This document shows positions 6,955 to 12,868 of a stretch of DNA of 13,247 nt, one piece after another. Source of the stretch: Acidobacteriota bacterium (GTDB taxonomy: Bacteria; Acidobacteriota; Blastocatellia; Pyrinomonadales; Pyrinomonadaceae); assembly GCA_024640445.1 (NCBI GenBank), contig JAHEEZ010000085.1, forward strand, positions 1 to 13,247, given 5' to 3'. Position 1 is the first letter of the stretch; each line of letters begins with the position of its first letter. Below the pieces are notes generated by a model. That model did no database searches and was not told where the DNA came from. It was given only the letters and a program-made list of their open reading frames with translations. The position numbers and the translations under genes were made by a program.

Positions 6955-9438
6955 CTAGAGAAGATTAACGGGATCGACCTCCGTGTGGACGATCCTCATT
7001 TCGCAGCCGTTTTTTTCAGCGAGTTCCAGGGCGGCGTTGAGAGTCTTTCTAAGCACGTTGCGATTCGCCGATCGCACGATTATCTGAAGCCTGTACTCCC
7101 CTTTGATCTTCGAGAGCGCCGCGGGGGCGGGACCCAGCGTGGAACATTTCCTTTCAGGATCCACCGACGCGAACGCCTTGCGGAGTTTGCCCGCGGTCTC
7201 CGCCGCAAACCGGATATCCGCGTGCTTGACTAGGATCGAAGCCATTGCCGTGAACGGAGGATAGTTAAGCCTGCGGCGATAAACGATCTCGTCCTCGTAA
7301 AACGCCTCGTATGATTGCTCCTTCGCGTGAAGCAATGCGTAATGTGTTGGATGAAAGGTCTGAATAATGACCCGGCCGGGCCGGTCTCCGCGGCCGGCGC
7401 GTCCCGCAACCTGTGTCAGGAGCTGAAAAGTGCGCTCCGCCGAGCGGAAATCCGGAAGCGCGAGGCCGGCATCCACGGACACGACTCCGACCAGCGTTAC
7501 GTTCGGGAAATCGTGTCCCTTCGCGAGCATCTGGGTCCCGGTCAGCATATCGATCTTCCGTTCACTGAAATCGTGCAGAAGCTTTTCGAGCTGTTTCCGC
7601 TTTCGCGTGCTGTCCCTGTCCACGCGCGCGATCTTTAGAGTAGGGAACTCGGTTCTAAGAAGCTTTTCAAGCTGTTCAGTGCCCTCGCCCAGGAAATAAA
7701 GAAACCTGCTTTCACATTCCGGACAGGCTGTAGGCGTGCGAAGTCTGTAATTGCAGTAATGGCATACAAGCCGGTCGATCCCTTTGTGAAAGGTGAGCGT
7801 GATGTCGCAATTCTTGCACTTGATAGTCTCCCCGCAGGAGCGGCAGAGGACGAACTGCGAAAAGCCCCTTCGGTTGAGCAGGATAATCGATTGTTCGCCT
7901 TTCGCGTGGGTCTCGGCGATTGCTTCCCGCAGGGCCGGTGCGAGCACCGGATCGGAACCTTCCTCGGAGAATGTCTCCCGGAGGTCGACGATCTCCGCCT
8001 GCGCGAGCGGGCGATCCCCGATCCGGTCAGGAAGCTCAAGCAGTTCGTACTTGCCGGAAGTCGCGTTGAAATACGATTCGAGGGCCGGTGTCGCCGATCC
8101 GAGGACGGCGACCGCCCCGGCCATTTTGGCTCGTACGACTGCAACATCGCGCCCGTGGTAGAAAGGCATTTCGTGTTGACGGTAGGACGGATCGTGCTCT
8201 TCATCTACCACGATCAGGCCAATGTTCTCAAGCGGCGCGAACACCGCGGAACGCGTGCCGATCACGATCCTCGCATCTCCGTCACGGATCCTACGCCATT
8301 CGTCGTAGCGCTCGCCTCTGGAGAGCGACGAATGCAGGATCGCCACTTCATCACCGAAAACGGCGCGAAGACGTTTTGAGAAGACCGGCGTAAGCGCGAT
8401 CTCAGGCACGAGCATCAGCGAAGACTTGCCCATTTCAAGCGCGCTTTTCATCGCGCGCATATAGACCTCGGTCTTTCCGCTTCCTGTTATTCCGTGCAAG
8501 AGGAAGGTCTTAAAGCCGCTTTCATTGATGGCGGAGGTGATGCTGCCGAGCACCATTTCCTGTGGTCCGGTCAGGATCAGTTCAGGAGCATAGGACCTTG
8601 CAGAGCCGGACATCGGGTCCCGCCTGTACTCTTTCTCAAAGATCTCGAGCGCTCCCTGTTTTTCGAGCGTGTTTACGGGAGAAGCGCTAACGCCCGCTTT
8701 CTCCAGAAGTTCCGCCAGAGGCATTTCTTCGCCAAGTTCGTTCGAGAGTTGATCAATCACCTTTTTCTGTGCCGCGCTTAGATCCGCCTGCCTGGACGAG
8801 TCGACAAGGCGAACGGTCCTGCGGGTCTTTGGCCGCAAGCCCGCGGTGATCTTCCTGTGTGACTTTTCAGCCAGGCCTTTTTCGATCAGCTTCCCGGTCG
8901 TCCGCGCCGCCTTTCTTGCTCCGAATCGCTCCTTGAGATCGCTGATCGCGATCTCGCCGTCTTCCAAGAGCGTCGAAAGGACTTCAGATTCAGTTCCGGT
9001 TAGACTTTCTTCGGCGCCGGGCAGCGCGGCCTTTTCGGTTGGCAAAATGAACGTCACCACCGTTTCGGTGATCCCCGCCGGGAGCGCCGCCTTCAGCAAC
9101 TCGCCCCATGAACCGAGATAATAATCCGCTGTCCATTCGGTCAGTCTCAGTATCTCTTCGTTGATCAAAGGTCTCGCGTCGGGAACTTCGAGGATATCCT
9201 TGAGTCTTATGCCCTTTCCTGCGACATCGTCTCCAGGCCGTTCATGAAGTGAAACGGCATAGCCTGTAAGCCGCCTTTTTCCAAATGGAACCAGGACGCG
9301 CGATCCGGGGACCACCTCGCCTCGCAAATGTTCGGGGATCGAATAGAGGAAGGTCCGGCGCAGGGGTACAGGAAGCGCCACGAGGGCGTATCGCGCTGAC
9401 CCGGCGGTCTCTTCTAACGTTGCGGCGGTTGATTCCAT
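6955..9438 (-). CDS. priA: Primosomal replication restart helicase PriA (primosomal protein N')
   Basis: PriA is a 3'-to-5' superfamily 2 DNA helicase that recognises stalled forks and reloads the replicative helicase. The 827-residue protein has an N-terminal 3'-DNA-binding domain (about 15-120) and a linker/winged-helix region (about 145-270). Walker A is GITGSGKT (316-323) and the DEEH box is at 412-415. Eight zinc-binding cysteines lie between the helicase lobes: Cys532, 535, 541, 544, 559, 562, 572 and 575. QVAGRAGRG (676-684) is the typical motif VI. The length is somewhat above the E. coli protein, mainly in the linker. No strong Shine-Dalgarno precedes the ATG, and the first about 15 residues are not conserved-looking, so the exact start is less certain. 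It is divergent from the membrane protein at 9588. Confidence 0.96.
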   Translation of the reverse strand: MESTAATLEETAGSARYALVALPVPLRRTFLYSIPEHLRGEVVPGSRVLVPFGKRRLTGYAVSLHERPGDDVAGKGIRLKDILEVPDARPLINEEILRLTEWTADYYLGSWGELLKAALPAGITETVVTFILPTEKAALPGAEESLTGTESEVLSTLLEDGEIAISDLKERFGARKAARTTGKLIEKGLAEKSHRKITAGLRPKTRRTVRLVDSSRQADLSAAQKKVIDQLSNELGEEMPLAELLEKAGVSASPVNTLEKQGALEIFEKEYRRDPMSGSARSYAPELILTGPQEMVLGSITSAINESGFKTFLLHGITGSGKTEVYMRAMKSALEMGKSSLMLVPEIALTPVFSKRLRAVFGDEVAILHSSLSRGERYDEWRRIRDGDARIVIGTRSAVFAPLENIGLIVVDEEHDPSYRQHEMPFYHGRDVAVVRAKMAGAVAVLGSATPALESYFNATSGKYELLELPDRIGDRPLAQAEIVDLRETFSEEGSDPVLAPALREAIAETHAKGEQSIILLNRRGFSQFVLCRSCGETIKCKNCDITLTFHKGIDRLVCHYCNYRLRTPTACPECESRFLYFLGEGTEQLEKLLRTEFPTLKIARVDRDSTRKRKQLEKLLHDFSERKIDMLTGTQMLAKGHDFPNVTLVGVVSVDAGLALPDFRSAERTFQLLTQVAGRAGRGDRPGRVIIQTFHPTHYALLHAKEQSYEAFYEDEIVYRRRLNYPPFTAMASILVKHADIRFAAETAGKLRKAFASVDPERKCSTLGPAPAALSKIKGEYRLQIIVRSANRNVLRKTLNAALELAEKNGCEMRIVHTEVDPVNLL

Positions 9439-9464
9439 TGACCGATATGTCTTGTGCTAATTTT

Positions 9465-9485
9465 GCCGGCGTGAGGCGCGCCGGC
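9465..9485. repeat. Perfect 7-bp inverted repeat in the priA divergent promoter region
   Basis: GCCGGCG (9465-9471) and CGCCGGC (9479-9485) flank a 7-nt spacer. It sits in the 149-bp gap between priA and the divergent small membrane-protein gene, 27 bp upstream of the priA ATG. It could be an operator or an RNA stem; there is no other support. Confidence 0.35.
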
Positions 9486-9576
9486 ATCGAGCATGATCTG
9501 ACTCGATGGCGTTCTGTTAATGATAAATGAAATGATACTCTATTGGCGCCGTTTACTGAATCCGGACGGCATTTGG

Positions 9577-9582
9577 AAGGAG
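9577..9582 (+). promoter_or_regulatory. Shine-Dalgarno site deciding the start at 9588
   Basis: AAGGAG lies 5 bp before the ATG at 9588. The reading frame is open upstream to a TTG at 9543, but this site lies inside that extension and points to 9588 as the true start. Confidence 0.7.
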
Positions 9583-9587
9583 CATTT

Positions 9588-10100
9588 ATGGATCTCTTGG
9601 GTGGCGGAGAAAGGGGAAACAAGGGCGTGAACATGACCTTGCTGGTATGTGTCCTGCTGGCTGTGATCGCCGTCGTTGTGGCGGTCGCGGTCCTGATGAA
9701 CCTGCCGACGGCGGAGGTTGAAACGCAGCAGCTGCTGGAGGGAGCGCTGATCGAGGGTACGCCGGCGTTTGACGAGTATACGAAGAACATCGTGATCACC
9801 AACGACCCCAGGCGGATGGCGCAGTCGAAGACCGGGCTCGGAGGCGTGGTGATGATGCTTTCCGGAAAGATCCGAAACAGGGGTGACAAGACGCTGTCCG
9901 GGCTTGAGGTGAGCGTGGGGATGATCGATTCGAAGAATCAGCTGATCAAGGACAAGAAGGTCCTGTTCGTCCCGAAGTACTATCCAGAACTGAAGCCGAA
10001 AGAATCCATCGACGTAACGGTCAACATCGACGGGTTCAAGGACGACGACGACCGCGCGAACGCCCGCTGGAAGGTCACGGCCATCAAGTTCAAGGAGTGA
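9588..10100 (+). CDS. Membrane-anchored protein of unknown function, possible FxLYD-like domain
   Basis: I do not recognise this gene with certainty. The 170-residue protein has a short polar N-terminus, one membrane span at about 17-38, and a soluble region probably facing the periplasm. The segment 85-168 alternates hydrophobic and polar residues like a beta sandwich. It contains GKIRNRGDKTLSGLEVSV (93-110), then a 'MIDSKNQLI' turn and a 'LKPKESIDVTVNIDG' strand pair. That order (N-R-G, then a V-x-V strand, then D-x-x-x-x-I) resembles FxLYD-type domains, which are found in cell-envelope proteins of unknown role. There are no catalytic-looking residues. It is monocistronic, divergent from priA, and followed directly by the repeat array. 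Confidence 0.75.
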   Translation: MDLLGGGERGNKGVNMTLLVCVLLAVIAVVVAVAVLMNLPTAEVETQQLLEGALIEGTPAFDEYTKNIVITNDPRRMAQSKTGLGGVVMMLSGKIRNRGDKTLSGLEVSVGMIDSKNQLIKDKKVLFVPKYYPELKPKESIDVTVNIDGFKDDDDRANARWKVTAIKFKE

Positions 10101-10264
10101 GTTGGGCGAGGTCATTGACCAATGTCCATTGACCAATCAAGAGACTGGAGCGCAGGCGACCCGCCTGCCACGCGCCGCCAGGCGCGGCTGTTCATAACGC
10201 AAAGTACGCGAAGTGGGATCAACCGCAGAGACGCGGAGATTCTTTTGGGGTTGAACCGTAACCC

Positions 10265-10336
10265 GAATTGCAACTCGCGCCTTGACCTGAATTGCAAGTC
10301 GGACCTCAACTCGAATTGCAAGTCGGACCTTGATTC
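10265..10336. repeat. 24-bp tandem repeat, three copies (unit A)
   Basis: Three consecutive 24-mers each begin with GAATTGCAA. Copies 2 and 3 share the first 18 bases (through GTCGGACCT) and differ at the end. The array closes with a partial GAAATTCCGG. The period is a multiple of three, which creates a spurious eight-residue repeat in translation. No spacer/repeat asymmetry is seen, so it is not CRISPR. Confidence 0.8.
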
Positions 10337-10393
10337 GAAATTCCGGAAGCCGACGCAGACCCAACGAGACCCGTAGGGACGCCCGTATCTTAG

Positions 10394-10413
10394 CCCCGGT
10401 CTTCAGACCGGGG
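10394..10413. repeat. REP-like palindrome, 9-bp arms
   Basis: CCCCGGTCT and AGACCGGGG flank a TC loop, preceded by TAG. The equivalent place in unit B has a different palindrome (10759-10789) with the same TAGCCCCGG lead. Confidence 0.75.
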
Positions 10414-10652
10414 GACAACGCCCGCCCACCCATTTAGCCGCTTCAGCGGCGGCACGCCTCAGTGCCCATTGACCAATGAAGAGACTGGAGCGCAGGCGAC
10501 CCGCCTGCCACGCGCCGCCAGGCGCGCACTCATTGACCAATGTCCAATGTCCAATGAAATCAGTACCCCTGGCGGTAGCGACGGGCATAAAGGGATTTAA
10601 CCGCAGAGCGCGCGAAGACGCAGAGATTCTTTTTGGGGTTGAACCGTAACCC

Positions 10653-10700
10653 GAATTGCAGCTCGTCCCTCAACCCGAAATGCAGCTAGTCCCTTAACCT
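10653..10700. repeat. 24-bp tandem repeat, two degenerate copies (unit B)
   Basis: Two 24-mers (10653-10676, 10677-10700) start with GAATTGCAG and GAAATGCAG, followed by a partial GAAACTCCGG. It corresponds to the three-copy array in unit A, with one copy fewer and more substitutions. Confidence 0.65.
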
Positions 10701-10758
10701 GAAACTCCGGAAGCACCGAAAGATTCAACGAGTCCGCAAAGCGGACGTAATATCATAG

Positions 10759-10789
10759 CCCCGGGTGGAGCCGAAGGCGGAACCCGGGG
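10759..10789. repeat. REP-like palindrome, 8-bp arms with structured loop
   Basis: CCCCGGGT and ACCCGGGG flank a 15-nt loop that itself contains a GCC-GAA-GGC stem. It is the unit B counterpart of the palindrome at 10394-10413. Confidence 0.7.
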
Positions 10790-10836
10790 TACTGGCCACA
10801 CAACCCCACAAGAGCCGCTTCAGCGGCGACACATTT

Positions 10837-10950
10837 CATTGACCAATGACCAACGAAGAGATTGGAGCGCGGGCAGCCTGCCCGCCATGAGCGCGAAGCG
10901 CGATCTGTTCTCAACGCAAAGGCCGCGAAGATCGCGAAGTTTCCCGTCAC
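10837..10950. repeat. Composite repeat unit C, truncated
   Basis: The third unit starts with CATTGACCAATG (10837-10848). It keeps hairpin 1 (10869-10885), a shorter hairpin 2 (10891-10901) and the CTGTTC...AACGCAAAG segment, then loses similarity to units A and B after about 10940. It lacks the 24-bp array and the later palindromes. The truncation lies 30-40 bp before the inferred left end of the IS110-type element. Confidence 0.65.
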
Positions 10951-11039
10951 GACTGACCCCGATCGATACCTGAAATACTGATGAAAAGGTCAAGAGGTTT
11001 ATACCTCTGATCATTCAGAATCAGGCACAGAAAGAATGG

Positions 11040-11063
11040 CCGTCCGGAGATCGGGCGGTTTTT
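11040..11063 (+). terminator. Intrinsic terminator facing the transposase gene from outside
   Basis: CCGTCCG (11040-11046) pairs with CGGGCGG (11052-11058), seven pairs with one wobble, around GAGAT, followed by five Ts. It terminates plus-strand transcription, that is, transcription entering from the repeat array and running antisense to the transposase. Its T-run overlaps the transposase stop codon (11062-11064). Confidence 0.6.
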
Positions 11064-12510
11064 AGATTTTGGGGGTATGCAAGATGAAACTCAGGCTTTC
11101 GGGACCTGGCGTTTTTCGAGCAGCAGCTCCGCAACTTTCTTGAGCACCTTTCTCCCAGTCTGCGGTTACAGGCGTCGTCGGATCAAAGATCAGGTCCTCG
11201 CTTCGGATGCCGGTCTCCGATTCATGTCTCTGCTTGATGATCGCCTCATAGATCCTCTCTGCCCTCAGAGCTGCCTCGCGGACGATCTTCGTTTTGAACC
11301 TCTTGCCGGAGATTCCCGTACCATAGAGGACCTGCCTTCCTTCGGCCCGCTTTGAAGCGCTCTTCAACTCGACGCCGACCTTCCTTCTCGCCAGCTTTCG
11401 CCAATTGGAGCGCTTGTCGATCGTTTGACGTGGCACGCTGTAGAGAAAGTCCTCCTGTTTTGTCAGAAGATGGAAGACAAGTTCCGAGAGCTTTCTCGCT
11501 ACCGCGACGACCGCCACGTTGTGCCCTCTCTGACGGTGTATCCGCTTGTAAAGCGCGTGAAGCGGGCCGTTCGCCTTTCTCAAATGCTCGGCAGCCTCGA
11601 CAAGAAGCCATCTCGCTTCCGATCTGCCCTGCTTCGTTATCCTTCCGTTTCGGGAGCTCTCTCCCGACTGCTTTGTCGAGGGAACGACGCCAAAGTAGGC
11701 GGCGAGCTTCTTCCCCGTAGGGAACCGGCCGATGTCCCCGATCGCCGCAAGAAGCCCGGCTCCCACGACGAGAGACACGCCGGGGATCGAGACAAGAATG
11801 TCGAGCTGCTTTCTCAGATGCGGCCTTGTTGCGATGAACGAGGCGATGATCGAGTCCTGGTCATTCACAAGAGCGTCCTGGCGGTCGATCTCCGTCAGAA
11901 GCGATCCAAGCCTCAGACGGTCGAGATCCGGTATCAATTCTTCCTCCTTGCCGGAGACGACGCCTTCCAGCCATTTTCTCCCGCCGGTCCCGAACACGTC
12001 CGAATGCTTCGCGTGTATCAGGTTCCGGTGCAGCACCGAATGGACCGTGTTCTTTAGCTCTGTCCTTCTGTCGACGAGCGACCTCCGGTCCGTGAACAGG
12101 TGCCTCAACATCTCGGTGTCCTCGTCCGGAAGCCAGACCTCGGGCAGATATCCGACCCTTGCAAGCTCGGCCAGCACCCGGGCGTCTATCTTGTCCGTCT
12201 TCACTTTCGCCTGTGCGATCAGCTTTGTTTTGATCGGATTAGATACGATCAGCCTTGCCTCAGAGTTGTCTCTCAGGATCCTCGCTATCGATGTGGAGTT
12301 CGTCGTCACCTCCAGCGCCAGCGTGTCGCCCTTACTTAGTTCAGAAGCAAGTGCGAGGATGTTCTCCCTCGTCGTCTTGAACCGCTTCTGCGCTATCTGT
12401 TCTCCCTTCGCGTCCAGGACCGCCAGCTGAGACTCCTTCTTTGCAAGATCAAGCCCGAACCATCTCCTGCCTTCCGTCCCGGCGACGTCCTTCGGCAGAA
12501 ATCTCTTCAC
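11062..12510 (-). CDS. IS110-family transposase (DEDD serine recombinase)
   Basis: The 482-residue recombinase has an N-terminal RuvC-like DEDD domain, with Asp21 (FGLDLAKKE), Glu67 (LALEVTT) and Asp106/Asp109 (KTDKIDAR) as the predicted tetrad. A central coiled region (about 140-235) follows. The Tnp_IS110 C-terminal domain begins with SIPGVSLVVGAGLLAAIGDI (241-260) and has Ser282 in KQSGESSRNGRITKQG as the predicted nucleophile. In this family the protein assembles with a structured bridge RNA that pairs with donor and target DNA. It is longer than typical members (about 300-420 residues) owing to a basic C-terminal tail after about 355. The start is GTG at 12510, set by an excellent AAGGAGGTGG. 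All catalytic residues and the frame are intact, so it may be active. Confidence 0.93.
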   Translation of the reverse strand: MKRFLPKDVAGTEGRRWFGLDLAKKESQLAVLDAKGEQIAQKRFKTTRENILALASELSKGDTLALEVTTNSTSIARILRDNSEARLIVSNPIKTKLIAQAKVKTDKIDARVLAELARVGYLPEVWLPDEDTEMLRHLFTDRRSLVDRRTELKNTVHSVLHRNLIHAKHSDVFGTGGRKWLEGVVSGKEEELIPDLDRLRLGSLLTEIDRQDALVNDQDSIIASFIATRPHLRKQLDILVSIPGVSLVVGAGLLAAIGDIGRFPTGKKLAAYFGVVPSTKQSGESSRNGRITKQGRSEARWLLVEAAEHLRKANGPLHALYKRIHRQRGHNVAVVAVARKLSELVFHLLTKQEDFLYSVPRQTIDKRSNWRKLARRKVGVELKSASKRAEGRQVLYGTGISGKRFKTKIVREAALRAERIYEAIIKQRHESETGIRSEDLIFDPTTPVTADWEKGAQESCGAAARKTPGPESLSFILHTPKI

Positions 12511-12513
12511 TTT

Positions 12514-12523
12514 CCACCTCCTT
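12514..12523 (-). promoter_or_regulatory. Strong Shine-Dalgarno site of the transposase
   Basis: AAGGAGGTGG on the minus strand ends 3 bp before the GTG start (12510), with the GGAGG core 6 bp away. It decides the start and is much stronger than the sites of the chromosomal genes here. Confidence 0.75.
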
Positions 12524-12534
12524 GTCAGTGTAGA

Positions 12535-12563
12535 ATCAAAACCTCAAACCCGGTCTTTGACAA
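12535..12563 (-). promoter_or_regulatory. Possible transposase promoter
   Basis: On the minus strand TTGTCA (12563-12558) is followed by a 17-bp spacer and TTTGAT (12540-12535), matching 5 of 6 and 4 of 6 consensus bases. Transcription would begin about 15 bp before the GTG. An alternative is a promoter formed when the element's ends join in a circular intermediate, as known for IS110-type elements. Confidence 0.3.
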
Positions 12564-12726
12564 CCGAATCTTTTCCTTTCGGGGCTGACTTCGCCGGGCG
12601 GCGAGCGACAATTACTGATTCGAGTTCCGGCTCTAAGAACAGCCTGACTCATAGGGGCGCGTGCGGCACAGGACTTTCACTTACGACGGCAGGCTCGTGG
12701 CCTATACGTATATTCGAACTGACCCG

Positions 12727-12768
12727 CAGCGACTCGCTGCCCGACAGGCAAACGAGTTCGAGTCGCTG
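12727..12768. repeat. Perfect 10-bp stem-loop in the element leader
   Basis: CAGCGACTCG and CGAGTCGCTG are exact inverted copies around 22 nt. It is the strongest hairpin in the non-coding leader and the main structural support for an RNA there. Confidence 0.7.
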
Positions 12769-12868
12769 ACGCATCCCGGAGCCCCGGTAGCCGGAAGCGT
12801 ATTCCTTTCCCGATCGTCCGGCAAGCACCTTGGCGTCAAACTCGACCCGCGCCCGACCTTTTCATACC

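Larger units (their letters stand above)
10113..10450. repeat. Composite repeat unit A
   Basis: This first full unit runs from CATTGACCAATG (10113-10124) to the GCCGCT-TC-AGCGGC palindrome (10437-10450). In order it holds a second near-copy of CATTGACCAATG, hairpin 1 (10152-10168), hairpin 2 (10171-10186), a CGCAAAG...CGCGAAG segment, an AACCGCAGAG fragment (10221), a 24-bp periodic array (10265-10336), a GACCC/GGGAC hairpin (10368-10380), a 9-bp-arm palindrome (10394-10413) and the closing palindrome. Bases 10126-10186 match 10466-10526 at 60 of 61 positions. No credible gene is present. Confidence 0.85.
10467..10827. repeat. Composite repeat unit B
   Basis: The second full unit has the same order of modules as unit A. 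It has CATTGACCAATG (10467-10478), hairpins at 10492-10508 and 10511-10526, an extra CATTGACCAATG (10531-10542) followed by two CAATG repeats, an AACCGCAGAG fragment (10598), a decayed 24-bp array (10653-10700), a GTCCGC/GCGGAC hairpin (10732-10746), a TAGCCCCGGGT palindrome with inner GCC/GGC stem (10756-10790) and GCCGCT-TC-AGCGGC (10814-10827). Start offset from unit A is 340 bp at the hairpins and 377 bp at the closing palindrome. Confidence 0.85.
10981..12865 (-). mobile_element. IS110-superfamily insertion sequence bounded by an 11-bp inverted repeat
   Basis: ATGAAAAGGTC at 10981-10991 is matched in inverted orientation by GACCTTTTCAT at 12855-12865, enclosing the recombinase gene. An exact 11-mer match between two such short flanks is unlikely by chance. 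Most IS110-group elements lack inverted repeats, while the IS1111 group has short subterminal ones, so true tips may lie some bases outside these positions. The recombinase is on the minus strand, leaving about 80 bp downstream of it and about 355 bp upstream. The right repeat ends 3-6 bp before RHS-core coding resumes, which supports the right boundary. No matching RHS sequence is seen outside the left boundary, so that end is less sure. Confidence 0.55.
12524..12865 (-). ncRNA. Candidate bridge RNA region in the non-coding leader of the IS110-type element
   Basis: About 340 bp upstream of the transposase, inside the inverted repeat, holds no credible gene. IS110-group elements encode their bridge RNA here, on the transposase strand. 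A strong stem is visible: CAGCGACTCG (12727-12736) pairs with CGAGTCGCTG (12759-12768), ten perfect pairs around a 22-nt loop with an inner TGCC/GGCA stem. GCAGCGA-C-TCGCTGC (12726-12740) is an alternative fold of the same arm. AGCCTG (12641-12646) and CAGGCT (12690-12695) can pair across a 43-nt loop. RNA ends and guide loops cannot be assigned by eye. Confidence 0.3.

Noticed and set aside
9543..9560. Sigma-54 (-24/-12) promoter that would tie the membrane protein to the NtrX-like regulator
   Set aside because: The -24 part TTGGC fits, but the -12 part lacks the required GC dinucleotide at the right spacing.
9543..9587. TTG start for the membrane protein
   Set aside because: A clear AAGGAG lies inside this extension, 5 bp before ATG 9588.
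10265..10336. Possible CRISPR array
   Set aside because: The 24-mers are contiguous with no unique spacers, there are only three, and no cas gene is near.
10122..10376. Open frame with an eight-residue repeat across unit A
   Set aside because: The repeat comes from the 24-bp DNA periodicity. The equivalent frame is not kept in unit B, and the stretch is built of non-coding palindromes.
11425..12430. Long plus-strand open frames opposite the transposase
   Set aside because: They lie entirely antisense to a well-supported DEDD recombinase and show no recognisable domains; high GC produces such shadows.
10952..12725. ACTGACCC at 10952-10959 and 12718-12725 as a possible target-site duplication
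   Set aside because: An 8-mer match between regions of this size is expected by chance, and the right copy lies well inside the element boundary suggested by the 11-bp inverted repeat.
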